Below, piece by piece: positions 1 to 12,200 of a stretch of DNA of 64,000 nucleotides. The translations under genes were made by a program, and so were the position numbers. The notes beneath the pieces are model-generated. The model saw only the letters and a program-made list of their open reading frames with translations, did no database searches and was not told the DNA's origin. Location of the stretch: positions 1-64,000 of the forward strand of contig JAPTJF010000027.1 in assembly GCA_029339195.1 (NCBI GenBank). The letters run 5' to 3'. The DNA is from Micractinium sp. NFX-FRZ. Lineage: Eukaryota; Chlorophyta; Trebouxiophyceae; Chlorellales; Chlorellaceae. How positions within the stretch are numbered: position 1 is the first letter of the stretch; each line of letters starts with the position of its first letter.

Positions 1-3000
1 AGGGGGGCGGGCGGGGCAGGTGCCACGGGACCCAGCAGGCCATGCAGGCCCCGCAGGCGCTGCCAGGCTGGCGCTGCTGCCTGCTGCTGGGCCCCAGCTG
101 CCTCTTTCTTCTCGTCATCTGATGCAAACATGTCCTCATCTGCATGACACACATCCAAACAGAGCAAGGGGCAGAGGTCATAATATGGCGCAGCAGTGCT
201 CTTGATAAACAGAGGGAGGCAAGGCAAGGGGGGCGGGGGGCGGACTCATGTGAGACGACTGCCGTGAGTGCAGAGCACGGTAGGCGGCTGGGGCCAGCCA
301 GGTGTGCGCACTGAATGCACGCGATCAGTGCCTGCCTGCTCGTATTAGAGTAGCTCGTATTTCGCGCATGCAAGACTGCACACCAATCTTCATCCATCCC
401 CCGCCCCGGCCTCGCCCTTGCCCCGCCCATGTGCCGACACTCAGCGTGCATGGAACCCAGACAGTGCCATGCCGGCACATACACGACTTCCTCTGCCACA
501 CATGCACCCGCGTACGCCTTGCCAGACCCACATCCACTGCGCCCCGCCGCCCCACCTGCGTCCTTATGCACTGCCTTGAAGCCCCCCCATCCCACCCTGC
601 TAGCACCCGACAGAGGGCCCCTCTCCTGTGCCTCCCAAGTCACCTCACCCCAGCCCGACCCCTTTCCCCACCTGCTTCCTCATAGGCCGCTTTGGAGGGG
701 CCCGCGCCCAGCACACCACCAGAGGGCCCGGCCTCGTCGACGTCGATATACACTGAAGCCGCCCGCTCAAAGTACTCCTGTAGAGAAGGGGAAGCAAAAC
801 AGAGTGGGCAACACGGCATTGTCGGGTTGTGTTGGATTTGAATGGCGGTGCCCTGCCTCATCGGTGCCATTGCCGCTGCAGCCGCAAGCTCGGCTCTCTT
901 GGAAGAGAAGCTTGGGAGCAGAAGTTCTCCTAGCGAGCAATCTTCGAGTACCGCAGTCCCATGCTTGGGGCCAGGGAGGACGGGTGGGCTGACAGGGATG
1001 GATGGGCGATTGCATGAGAATCGCGAGTGAAGCAGGCTGAGCTCAGCCAAGCCTGTTCCCCTCTTCTTCACCCAACCCACCCACCTCACACCCTCACGTT
1101 CCCGCCGGCATGCCACCCACCTTGTTCTGCGTGTACACATCATTCTCGCCAGCATCCATCAGCTTCATGGCAGCTTCCGTGAGCTTGTTGAACTGCTCCT
1201 TGGCCGCCGGGTCGGGCGCCACGTCGGCAGCCATGTCAGCTGCCTCGTCAGCGTCGCCGCCTCGCCGCTGCCGGCTGCGCTTGGCAGGTCGCCGGCTGTG
1301 GCCGCCCAGACGCTTGAGCCCAGCTGCCACCGTCTCGCCTGGTTTCAGTACCTGAGCCGCCTGGTACTGAAGCCGCGCAATCTGTGTGGCGGTAAGCGGG
1401 CCAGCCGCCTCGGCCGCCGCAGCCGCCTTCTGCTTCTCCTCAATCTTCCGCCGCACCTCCTCGCTCACAACCTTGGCTGCAGCAGGCAGGACAGAAAAGT
1501 GAATTGTTGAAGGGAGGGAAGGGGTAGGTGAGGTGGAAAGTCGGGTGCGACTGGAATGGGCGGCCTGGCGGCTGGGCGGCTGGGCAGGACGGCACGGCAG
1601 GCAGGTGGTCACCCTCTGCCAGCACTCTGATCTGCTCCCCCCACTGAAGCCCTATACCCAGACGCACTCACACCAACCCACCTGCACCCAACACCTGCTA
1701 CTGGTCAGCCGTGCACCCACCCTCCACCCCGCCGCCTGCTCAGTACCCCTGCAGCCCCTCCCCGCGCTCCCCTGGCACCTTCGTCTGACTGCAGCCAGGC
1801 GTCTGCCTCCACATCCTTCTCATCCTTGTCCTCCCGCTCCACATAGTTCCCCGCATCATCAAAATACCCCTTCTCGCGCTCCTCCTGCGACATGCGAGGG
1901 ACAAATCAACTGAGATGAGGCGGATGGACTGCAGTCAAAGGACTCGATGACATGGGAGCTTGTTTTCCTGCCCAACCAAAAGTGCCCATCCCACGCTCCG
2001 TCTGCAACAAATTGGAGATCTGTGAAGCTGTTTGGTTGGAGTTGGTACCGTCGGCGCAGGAGGCAAAGGGGTCCAGGCACACTCGTGCATGTGCCTCCCG
2101 CAGCGGCGCGGCGGCAGAGCCCACAGGGGAGCACAGCGCTGCAGCGCCGCACAGCAGGGCAGGACGTCAGAACAGCGTGGCACACCCCAAGCGCCAGCAC
2201 CGCATCGCGCTTCAGCTTGACTTCGGTGCCTTCCAGCTTCTCACCCTCCTCTCGCCTGCCCTGGTCCCCAACCCCTCCCACGTTTTACTGCACTGTGATC
2301 ACGCCACATATGAAGAAGCGCAGCTCTTCACAGGCTTGAAACTGAAGGACTCCAGCTGCATCGCGTCCTCTCCCCCACATGAGCACACGGCCTATGCCCA
2401 ACCACAAAGAGAGAACGGCATCCAAATGGCAAGTATATGGTGGCTTGATTCCCGGGTGCTCTACTGTCCCCCCCTTTCGCACCTTGAGGTTAAAGGCCTC
2501 CAGCTTCATCCCATCCTCCTCCTCCGCTTCCAAGTCCTCCTCAATCCCCTCCACATCCTCCACCAGATCCGTATCGTCCACCGCACCCTTGCGCTTGGCC
2601 GCACGCTTTGTGTGCGCCATGCCCACCTGACAGCGGGGGCGGGGCGGGGGGCAAGGGAAGGCGGTCGGTGGTGGGGTGGGGCAAGCGGGGGAAGAAGGGG
2701 CCAACCAGGCGGCGCTTCATGCTGTGCATGCGATTGGAAGCTCCGGCAGGCGGCGCATGCATGCACTGATGAGCCACAGACTCGGGCGACTCCATCACAA
2801 GTGCAGAAGCGCCGTGCATCTCCCTAAGCACGTGTCCCTCCCGGCACCACAGCTAGATGAAGTTTCCTGTGGCTGTTGGGCGGCAGCACCCACCATGCTC
2901 TCCTTCACCGGGCCGCCCTCCTGCGCCTCGATCTGCTCCAAGGTCATCCCCTTCTTGACAGCCTTGCGCTGCTTGTCTGCACACAATGGGACCAGAAGGG

Positions 3001-3222
3001 GGATGGGTCAGGCAGCAGCGGCAGGCACGTGCGGGTGGCGGCGGTGTCTAGCAGCGGAGCCTGGGCTGGTCCCCGCACATCCCTCCCTCTCTCCCTGGAC
3101 ACCGGGCGCCGTCTGCAGCAGCCTGCAACCGCACCTGCAGCATGCTTCTGCTGTTTGGCGCGCTTCCGCTCGTTCTCCTCGTCGCGGAGCGCTTGCTGAA
3201 TCAGTGCGTCGGTCTCCGCCAT
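1..3222 (-). CDS. CD2BP2: CD2BP2/Snu40-like U5 snRNP-associated protein (3' end outside window)
   Basis: Nuclear splicing factor of the CD2BP2/LIN1 family, which binds U5 snRNP through a C-terminal GYF domain. Exons on the minus strand, 5' to 3': 3222-3135, 2976-2894, 2626-2483, 1884-1779, 1476-1121, 777-672, 139-<1; all junctions are GT-AG and in phase. Family signatures: AFNLKEEREKGYFDDAGNYV spans the 2483/1884 junction, followed by DAWLQSDE; then LKPGETVAAGLKRLGG and FNKLTEAAMKLMDAGENDVY, matching human FNLQEEMEEGHFDADGNY, LLLPRETVAGALRRLG and LSGLADQMVARGNLGVY. The last visible exon reads DEDMFASDDE; the GYF domain must lie left of base 1. The start MAETDALIQ at 3222 is chosen because the first two exons splice in phase into the conserved part, but they have no family match. 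They could be a separate small gene, in which case the start would be the Met of MAHTKRAAKRKG near 2620. Confidence 0.85.
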
Positions 3223-3604
3223 TGTTGATCGCTCTTCGTGCTTCAGCTGTCGCACAAAACAGGGGGCGCCAGCGGAGGGCTACCAACAGGGGTGGTGTGT
3301 GCCAGTCACGGGCGGCTGTCGGAGTGTGTCACGAGCAATTTAAGTTGTGATCAGGCTCAATGGGGCGTGGGGTGGGCCGCTCGGAGGCATGCAGGAGAGG
3401 GCTCAGCAGATGGTGCCATCTGCCAGCAGCAGGACAGCTGGGCGCAAGAGCCCCCAAGCCCTGCTCCGCCCTCAACCCATTCTTAGTTTGAATCCGTAAC
3501 GGGTAGCGGCCAAGAGCGATCAACCTGTGTCCTTCCGTTGAAAGACCGTGCTGCTGCTGCTGCCCAGCTCTCCTCGCTGCACCCTGCAGCATCCTCCGGC
3601 TGCC
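3223..3604. promoter_or_regulatory. Divergent intergenic region, CD2BP2-like / Mpv17-like
   Basis: A 382-bp gap between two divergent start codons, so it probably holds both promoters and 5' leaders. I see no TATA box or other clear motif. Confidence 0.4.
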
Positions 3605-5453
3605 ATGCAGAGCGTTGCTATGCGTGCCGGATGTAGGGCAGGGCCCGGCAACCTGCGCCGAGTCGTCTGCCAGGCAGGCTGGCGGGCGGGAGCGGCGGCG
3701 GGAGCGCCGCTGCTGCACTCGCTCTCGCACTGCGCCTCTGGCGGCGGTGCAGCAGCTGGCACTAGCAGCAGCAGCGGCAGCGGCGGCAGGCTGTCTGGTG
3801 AGGCGCACAGTACAGTTCACTCCCCGCGCCGATGCCTGCACACCTTGGGTTCCCGCTTCTGAGCGCCCTCCCGCTGGTTAAAGCCCGCTCAACTCTCTCA
3901 CACCCGCTGTCCCACAGGCCTACTGCGCCAGCTGCGCGAGCAGCGCCGCCCCACCTTCCGCACCTTTAGCAGCGGCGGCGGCGGTGGCGGCAGTGCAGGC
4001 GGCTCTGGCGGTGGCGGTGGCGGCGGCGGCGGCGGCGGCGGCGGCCTGGGCGGCCTGTGGGTGGGCTACCTCGCCCTTCTTGAGAAGCGGCCTGTCGCCA
4101 CCAAGGCCATCACCGCCGCCCTCCTCAACGGGCTGGGGGACGTGATTGCGCAGGCGCAGTTTGAGAAGGGGAAGTTTGACGTGAAGCGCTGCGCCATCTT
4201 CACATTCCTGGTGGGTGCTGGAGCGGGGGGTGCCGGGGGACAGGTGGTTGCATCCCTGCTGGTGCTGGTTGTGGGGTGGTGCGGGGGTGGGGGTTGGTGT
4301 GGTGAGAGGTGCAGATGTAGGATGCAGCGCCAGGAGCATCGTCAGAGGTTGCCAGGTGCGCCTGCAGGACAGCAGCAAGCTGCGGCTGCTGCACCAGCTG
4401 CCGCGGATGTGCCGCGCCTCTTTGCTCCTCCACGCCACCGACCGCCTTTGCCACCCACGTCGCCTGGCCCGTCGCCTGACCTGTCAGCTCCCACGCCCCG
4501 CCCCTCTCCCATCCTGTGCAGGGCCTGGCGCTCATCGGCCCCGCCCTGCACCTGTGGTACGGCTCTTTGGGGACGCTGGTCAAGGCCAGCGGCACCAGTG
4601 GGGCGGTCATGCGGCTGGGCCTGGACCAGCTGTGCTTTGCACCCGTCTTCATCTCCCGTGAGTCGCCATGTTCTCCTTTCATGTGTGTGCATTGCTGAAC
4701 GGTGAGCGGGGCGGCCCCACCCAGCAGCTGGGTCTGGGCGTGTCGTGCCCCCGCTGCCATCTCGTGCATCGGTTGGAAATCGTGTTTGCGTGGGTGTGTG
4801 CTTCTGCCCGGTGTGCTTGCACTGGCTGGGGCAGCTCTGCTTGCCAGACACCCACATGTTTGGGTCTTTTTACTACCACCAATCGTGCCCTGCTGCAGTC
4901 ATTGTGAGCTCCATCATGCTGCTGGAGGGGGCGGACCCCGCCAGCGTGGCGCCACGTCTGCGCCGCGACCTGCCCGACATGGTCAAGTCCAACTGGCTCC
5001 TCTGGGTGCCCTTCCAGTTCATCAACTTCAGATTCGTGCCGCCGCAGCTGCAGGTAGGGGCCCGCTGGGTTGCAAATGCAATGCACGATGGGGTAACAGA
5101 GCTGGGGTGGGGTGGTGCTGGCGGGGAGGGCGGCCGCATGCCTCTGCCACCGCAGGCTGCAGAGGTCGAGTTGAGGGCGGGCTGTGTGCAGGCGTGGTGT
5201 GAGAGTGACTGCGGTGAGGGCAAAGGCTGTTGATGTGCGCCGCCGTAGCGCTGCGGGGGGCCACAATCCAGCTGCTCCCTTCCCCATGTGTTCCTGATGT
5301 TGGTTGCACCATCTGCCCGTGCCTCCCTCCGTCCCCCACCCTTCTTTACCCCACTGAGTTGTCCTCCCCTCCCTGTTTTATTTGCAGGTGCTGATGAGCA
5401 ATGTTGTGGCACTGGCCTGGAACACCTATATGTCTTGGAAGAGCCACGCGTGA
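3605..5453 (+). CDS. Mpv17/PMP22-family membrane protein, organelle-targeted
   Basis: Small four-helix inner-membrane or peroxisomal protein family (Mpv17, Sym1, PMP22) implicated in solute passage. Exons 3605-3797, 3918-4210, 4522-4657, 4899-5053, 5388-5453; all junctions in phase. Signature blocks in order: LEKRPVATKAITAALLNGLG followed by DVIAQ; GPALHLWYGSLG; RLGLDQLCFAPVFIS; DMVKSNWLLWVPFQFINFRF; and the C-terminal WNTYMSW, matching the family ending WN.YLS. The first ATG, at 3605 in a good context, begins MQSVAMRAGCRAG, an Arg/Ala-rich presequence typical of mitochondrial or plastid import. A glycine run coded by GGC repeats (about 3968-4055) separates it from the family domain. Which organelle is targeted cannot be told from sequence. 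Confidence 0.9.
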
Positions 5454-6215
5454 TGTGGCAGCTGACGTGGCATCCTGCAGCGCTGCCTTGGCACGGGACG
5501 TGCCAGTTTGGCGCCCAAGTGCCAGCTCATCGGGGGTGGCAAGTCTGGTTGCCATTGCAGAGCTGGAGGGCGGGACCAACCAGGTGCCACCTGCGTGCCA
5601 GCCTGGCAGCCATGGCCGTGCATGCGCGCCCGTCGTTGGCAGGACGAGCTAGCAAGCAGCAGCGCAGTCGGGCCGGTTTGAGGAGGCTGTTCCCCACGCA
5701 CGGCATTGGTGGTGCTGGACCATCCGTCGGTTCATCGACTGCATGCATTCCCCGCTACTTGGGTATCGTGGTCCATGTAACTTTCCCAGAAGGAGGGCAG
5801 CTACCCACCAGCGCTGCGGATCCCTTGCGGTGTGTGTGTAACAGCTGACGGCTCTATGTAGGTACAGACACTGTGGCACTGCTGTGCAGCGGGTTTTGTA
5901 CGCGGGCGGGGCGGTACTGCAAACCACCTCTGAACTACACCCGACGCGCCACACACATGTGTGCCTCGGTTGACCCTGCCAGCTCAATTTGAGAGTGCTC
6001 TTGCGCAAGGGATCATCAAGCAAACAATTAGGGGTGACTGTGTTGAAAGCAAGCAAGCAGCGGCACTGCTCCGCCGCGCGTGCAAGGGCAGGCACAACAA
6101 CGGCGGGAGCTTGCCAGCCCAGGTGGCAGCGGCCGGCAGCTACCAAGCTGCCAGGAGTCCCCCACGCCATTCCCTCTGATCTTACTTAACTTCCATACCT
6201 CGTCGCTCTCTAAGC
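5454..6215. other. Intergenic, 3' region of Mpv17-like gene and upstream of FAS1 gene
   Basis: No coding exon is supported here. A TGTAA at 5837-5841 is a candidate green-algal poly(A) signal for the upstream gene. The rest presumably holds the promoter of the FAS1 gene. Confidence 0.4.
5837..5841 (+). terminator. Candidate poly(A) signal TGTAA
   Basis: TGTAA, the usual chlorophyte polyadenylation signal, lies 384 bp after the Mpv17-like stop. The motif is short and could occur by chance. Confidence 0.35.
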
Positions 6216-9200
6216 ATGAAGCCAGGCAGGTCCTTCCTTGGACTTAGGGGGGCGCCCGGACTGCTGCTTCTGGCGGCCCTGGCAGGTACCTGGGCAGGCA
6301 CCGGCTCTGCCTCCCTGGCCGAAGCCCATGAGGCCTCTCAGGGGAGGGGGAGGGCGGTCTTCGCAGCTGGCGAGTAGCCGCCTCTGCTGCTGCGGAATTC
6401 TCACCCTCTTCAAGGGCTTCCTGCCTGCAGGATGGTCGACTGGTCAGGCTGGCGGCCAAGCAGGCATGGTCATGCAGCTGCATCCGCTGCAGTCCATGTG
6501 GCCGGCCCTGCCCCCGCCGCAGCCGCCGCCGCCGCCCACGGCCCCGCCCACCCCGCAGCAGCCGCCGCAGCAGCCGTCACCGCCGCCCACCCCCCCACCT
6601 GCCCAACCGGTGCTGCCGCCCCCTTTGCCCCTTCCGTTGCCTCCTCCACTGCCACCCCCAGCAGACCCCATGGCCACCCCTGCTCAGCCCCCAGCGGCGG
6701 CAGCACCGCCCGCCCTGCCCTGCACCTGCACCGATGAGCCGCCACCCGGCCAGCGCAGCTGTCAGGCATTGGTGAGACCCAGGCTGCCGGCCCTCAACCT
6801 GCTGGAGGATGCGCATGCAATCAGTAGCCAGAAACCAGGAACCAAATCGGGAGCTGCTGCCCTGAGAGGGGCCAACCTTGCCGCCTGCGCCACTTGCCTG
6901 CTCACCTGCCGCCCACAGCCTGCCGAATGCCGTGTCTCTTCACCTCCTTTGCAAATTTTGTGGGAGGCCATGCACCTACCAGCCCCATTCCAGACACCAT
7001 CTTGCTTGCCTCACCTCCCCCTCTCCTTGCCCCGGCCCTCCTGCTTCGACCACAGCGTGACGAGGGCCGCTGCTTCGATGCGACGCTGCTGTCGGGCGGC
7101 TACTGCACCGCCACCTGCGGCCGCTGCGCCTGCCCGCTCCTCTGCGTGTGCACAGACATCCCTCCCTCCGGAGGTTTCAGCTGCAGGCAGCAGGCGGCGT
7201 GGGGCAAGGTGGGCGGTGGGGCCAATGTTGTGTTCAAGGAGGGAAAGGGAGGGCAGTTGAGGAGGCACGCCTGGAGTGCCGGCCACATCCTGCTTCACAC
7301 ACAGTGGCACCGCCCTGCCCGCTGAGCTGCCGCCAGTGCCCCTCTCGGGGTGCTCCGTGCTGTGTCATGCTGCGCCACGCTCTGTCACGCTGTGCCCCCT
7401 GCAGTGCACCCAACAATGGATGCTCTCCTTCTGCCAGTTCTCCTGCGGGCGGTGCACCTGCGGCAGCGCCTCACCGCCGACCGCCCCGACCGCAACCACC
7501 CCTGCGCCTCCTCCAGCCACTGCCTCGACCCCGCCCCCAGCGCCGGCTGTAACGCCAGCAGTTGCGCCACCACCTGCTACGTCAGTGCCCCCGCCAGCGC
7601 CCCCTTCCCCGCCGCCGGGCCAGGCATCAACCGCTCCACCCCCTGGCGCTGCTGCGGCAACGGCTGAGGGTATGGGGGAGCTCAGCAGCATCATCAGACC
7701 CCTGCTGAACGCCACTGCCCCGCCCCGGCAGCAGGCGGCACCGCCCAGCAGCCCCACGCCAGGAGGGCAGGCGGGCGACGAGGCATGCCGCACCGACGTC
7801 AGAGGCTTCCTCAGGTGCTGGGCGTTCGTGTCACATTGCTTTTTGAGGGCCTTTGCGCTGCGGGTGGATGTGAGGGCTGCCGCCGGGCAGCTTTCCCCCT
7901 GTTGACAACCTGCTTGCCTATCTGCCCGCCGAGAGGCCAGCCGGTAGGCAGGCCACGCCATGTGGCGGGAGCGCCCTCCTACCGCGCCCACCTGCCCGTC
8001 TGACGCCCCCCCACCCTGCCCCCTACCCCCTCCTCTCCCAGCGGCACAACCGACCTCAACCTCTTCTCCTCCCTGCTGGCCCTGGCCAAACACAACCTCA
8101 CAGCCACAGCAGCCAGCCTAAGTGGACGCGGCAACACCACCGCCGGCGGCGGCGGCAACACAACCACCGCCACCAGCGCCCCCACGTTCTCGGTATTTGT
8201 CCCCACCAACGACGCCGTGCGTGCCTGGCTGGCGGCAGAGGGTCTCAGGGAGGAGCAACTGCTGGGCGGAGAAGAGCAGCTGCAAAGCCTGGCTGCCTAT
8301 CACGCCACCGTTCAGCCTCTGGCATATGCAGACATGGGTGAGGCGGGGGGGCTGGGAGGGAGGGAGGGCGCAATGAGGAGTAGTCGTGGTGAGGCAAAGC
8401 AGGCAGCCGAGTCGATCACACATTACGCACCACACGGCCCGGGCTCTGCAAGTGTGCCTGCACTGGCCGAGCGCTGCAGCAGCGCCCCTGCTGCCACCCT
8501 GCTGGCCATCCATCACCTTGCCTCGACCTTCACTCCCTGCGCTTGGCTTGCAGCGCGCCTGACGGGCAGCCTGCAAGTGGCCACCCAGCTCCCCGGCGCC
8601 CTCCTGACCATCACCCCAACGGCGTCTCGAGGCGCCGCCGCCGGCGGCGCTCCGGCAGGCGTGCGCATCAGCGGTTACGCTTCCTCGGCCCAGCTGCTGC
8701 GATCCAACATTGTGGTCTGCCAGGCGCTCGTGCATGTGATCGACGCCGTGCTGCTGGTGAGATGGGCAGTAGATGGACAGGCAGCAGATGGATGCGTCGG
8801 ATGCTACTGTGTGTTGTGCTGTGCTGTGCCATGGTGACGTGCTGTGCTGTGCCATGATGTTTGGCCGGTCAAACACTTAATCAGTTGCTGGTGGGTGGGA
8901 CAGTGGTGGAATGCGACATGCAAGTGCGTGCTGTGCCTGTGCCGTGCCGTGGTGTGCCGTGCTGTGCTGTGCTGCGCCATGCTGTGCTGTGCTGTACCAT
9001 GCTGATTAGCAGGGATGAATTCATGCACCAACGCAGAGCAGGAAAACCCGGCAAACCCTCACCGCCCATTGCCCTGTGCCCGGTGGTCTCCCTGCCCTCT
9101 CCCACGCAGCCGTCGTCCCCTTTCAGCACCATCGTTCCCTACTCTGTCGCTGTGGAGGGCCTCTCCCCGGCCGCTGCTCCGCCTGCTCCTAGTCCTGCTT

Positions 9201-12200
9201 CAGAGGCAGCCCCAGCCCCCGAACCCTCAGGGGACCAGGCAGTGCGACAGGCCCTGGCAGCTGAGCAGCAGCGGGAGCAGGTGCAGCTGAAGGCAGCGCC
9301 GGCGCCTGCCGTGGAGGCGGCAGTGGGGCAGGTCACGCCGGCCCAGGGCACTCTGCCAGCCAACGCCAGTGTGGCGAACACAACCGCTGACAGCGGCTTT
9401 ACGCCTGCAGACTGCCCCGCCAACCCGCTCATCGCGCTGGGGTGCGCTGCGCTGCGCTGCGGCGTGGAATAGTTGCTGTGCTGCATGGCCGCTGTCCACC
9501 AGATGTGATGCATGCCTGTGCTATGCTGTGCTGTGCTGTGCTGTGCTGTCCTGTGCTGTGCTGTGCTGTGGCATGCAGCGGTCGGCGGTCAGGTCTCCAT
9601 AACACCAACACTGCTAGGCTACCCACACATTCCGCTCAGCACAGCGTGCCCCGTGCCAGCACCCAGTGGTCCCATATAGATCTCCCTGTTCCATCCTGCG
9701 CCCCTGGTTGTCCCCGCAGGCTGCGCAATGATACAGGCGCCTTCCTCCGCCTGCTCAAGGCCGCCGGCTTCCCTTGGCTGGAGGACCCAGCAGCAGCGGT
9801 GACCATCCTGGCCCCTACAGACCTGGCCATGCAGGTGACAGAGTATCCCGCTGCCTGCCTGCCTGGGACCATACCGTGCACAGCAGGTGCCTGCTGCGCC
9901 TGCTGCGGCCGGAAGCCTGCACACATGCGCGTATGCAGGGGCTACAGCTTGCTGTGCGTTTGAGCTGCCCTGCCAGCGTGCGGCCCTTGAACAGTGGACG
10001 CCCGGTAGGCGGACTGGGAAGGAGTGGCATTGACTCTGCGCCGTGTTCCCCCTCCCCCACTCCCTTGCACCTCCCACTTGCCCCCTCCCCCTGCGCATGC
10101 AGAGCGCCGCCCTGCGCGTCGCCGCCTTTGCCGGCGCCCAAGGCAACGGCTCAGACAACACATCTGCTGCCTCTGCTACACCAGGCAGCGCCCCCACCGG
10201 CGGCGGCAACGCCACTGCCGCCGCTGGCAACGGCACGGAAGCGTCGGCTGCACAGCTCGCGGGCGTGTATGTGCTGCCGCGTGCCTTTGACTTTGACCAG
10301 CTTGCCAGCCTGGCGGGGCAGGTGGTGCAGACTCGGGCGGGGGAGCAGTGGCAGCTGCTGGTGCAGGAGAGCCCGCCGGCGGTCAAGGGGGTGAGTACCA
10401 GGGGCGGGAGGCAGCGACGCCGGGGCAGGGGGCGGGCCCAGGTGCTGGTCGCGGGTTTGGCATCGGAGGGGGGACTAAGGGCAGGCAGGCAGTGCCTGTT
10501 GGTTGAGCGTGCTCCTGCTGTCCACCGTGGGTGACCCGTGTGGCCGGCTGCAAGCTGTAACGGAAGGCCGGGGGACAAGGCAGACACCTCATCAATGCCG
10601 AGCGCAGGTGCGCACCCCTGCCTCTAATCACCCAACTGAGCCGCCACCCTCACTTCACCCAGGGCCACTTCCCTCCCTGCCTGCCTCCCCTCTGCAGGCC
10701 CCTCCGCTGCTGTCCGTCACCTTGGACGGAAGCAACGCGACCGCCACAATTATTGACAACCTCTCCACATGCGCCAACCGAACCGCAGGCAAGGCAGGCA
10801 TGGACGTGTGCCTGGCCTGCTGCCTGATTCCTGTCTGCTCGCCCGGCACCTGTGCCTTCCAGTCACACAACTTCATGCAACTGGTGCAACTGCTGCATGC
10901 CCCCTGTCTGCCTTGCTCACCGCGTGCAGTGTACGTCATCAATTCCACCCTGCACGAGCCCGTCGTTGCGGCGGTGGAGGGCAAGCAGTGCAGCCCCTCG
11001 CTGCAGGAGGCAATCAGGTCAGCCAGGCCTTTTTGCTGGAAGAGCACTGGCCTGTTGCTCTCCCACCCAGGCCAGCTGGGAGAAGCAGCAAGAGCAGGGG
11101 CTCCACCGTGTGCCTGCCCAACTGCCGCTGCGCTGTGCGCTGTGCGCTGTGCGCTGCCTGCCGTGGTGTCCCCCCTGCCCCACCTCCCCCCTCGTGGCCC
11201 GCCCAGGCGTGGGGCTTGCCCCACTGTGCACCCGTGGCCCCGCCGGGCCGCCCCTCAGTCTGACATTCAACACAAGGATGCTGCCTGCTGCAGCTCGCAT
11301 GCGGGCGCGGTGCGCTTCATGGCCGCTCAGACCAACTGGAGCTCCGTGCTGCGGGACCCCCGTGCCAACTGGACGCATCTGGTGCCTTCGGAGGCTGGCT
11401 TCCTGCAGCATGGAGGTGAGTGGGGTTTGATGATTGATCAAGCCGGGCGGGGCTGCTAGGGATGATGCTGTGTGCGTATGTGTGTGGGTGCGTGTGCTAG
11501 TATGTATGGGGAGGGCTGCCTGCTGCTCAGCTTGGCTCAAAACATTGCGGCAGGGGCGGTGGCAGAGGGCGGCGGATCACACAACATGCGGTCGGAGGGT
11601 TACACACACCTGCCCTGCCCGGCTCTGCGCCACAAGACGCCCCTGCTTTCCAGCTGATGCCGCTGTTCATCCTACCCATGCAACTGTTTGCAGATAGGGC
11701 ATTTGAGAGCACACGTGCCTGGGAGGATCCGGCCCTGATGCAGGCAGCAGCCCCCGGAGCAGAGGTGGGCCTTGTTGCTGGGCATGCTGGGCCTGCTGGG
11801 CGTGCTGTATCTGCTGGGCTTGCTGAGCCTGCTGAGCCTCCTGGGCTTTGCGCCCAGCTTTCCCGCCGGCAATGCCGCACGCCTACGCCCACCCATCTGC
11901 CCTCCGCTGCATCCACCTGTTGCCCCTGGTTCCTGCTGCCCTCGGCTGCTGCCTGTCCGCCTGCCTACCAGCCTGCCTGGCTCCCGTGCCCGCCTGCCGC
12001 AGCCGCAGGGGCCTCCGAGCGGCGGCGGCGGCGCACTGCCTGCGGCGGACGGCGGGGCTTCGGGCCCAGCGCTGCCTCCGCCGGGCAGCAAGCCAGGGGA
12101 TGCTCCCGCAGTGGGCGGGCTGCCACCTGGGATCACCATGGACGCGTGGAACTGCCTGGGAGGCTACCACTTCATCCCGGTGAGTAGGTTGAGGGTTGCT

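Noticed and set aside
9619..10587. 322-aa minus-strand open frame
   Set aside because: No domain, and it lies opposite FAS1 exons that have clear homology.
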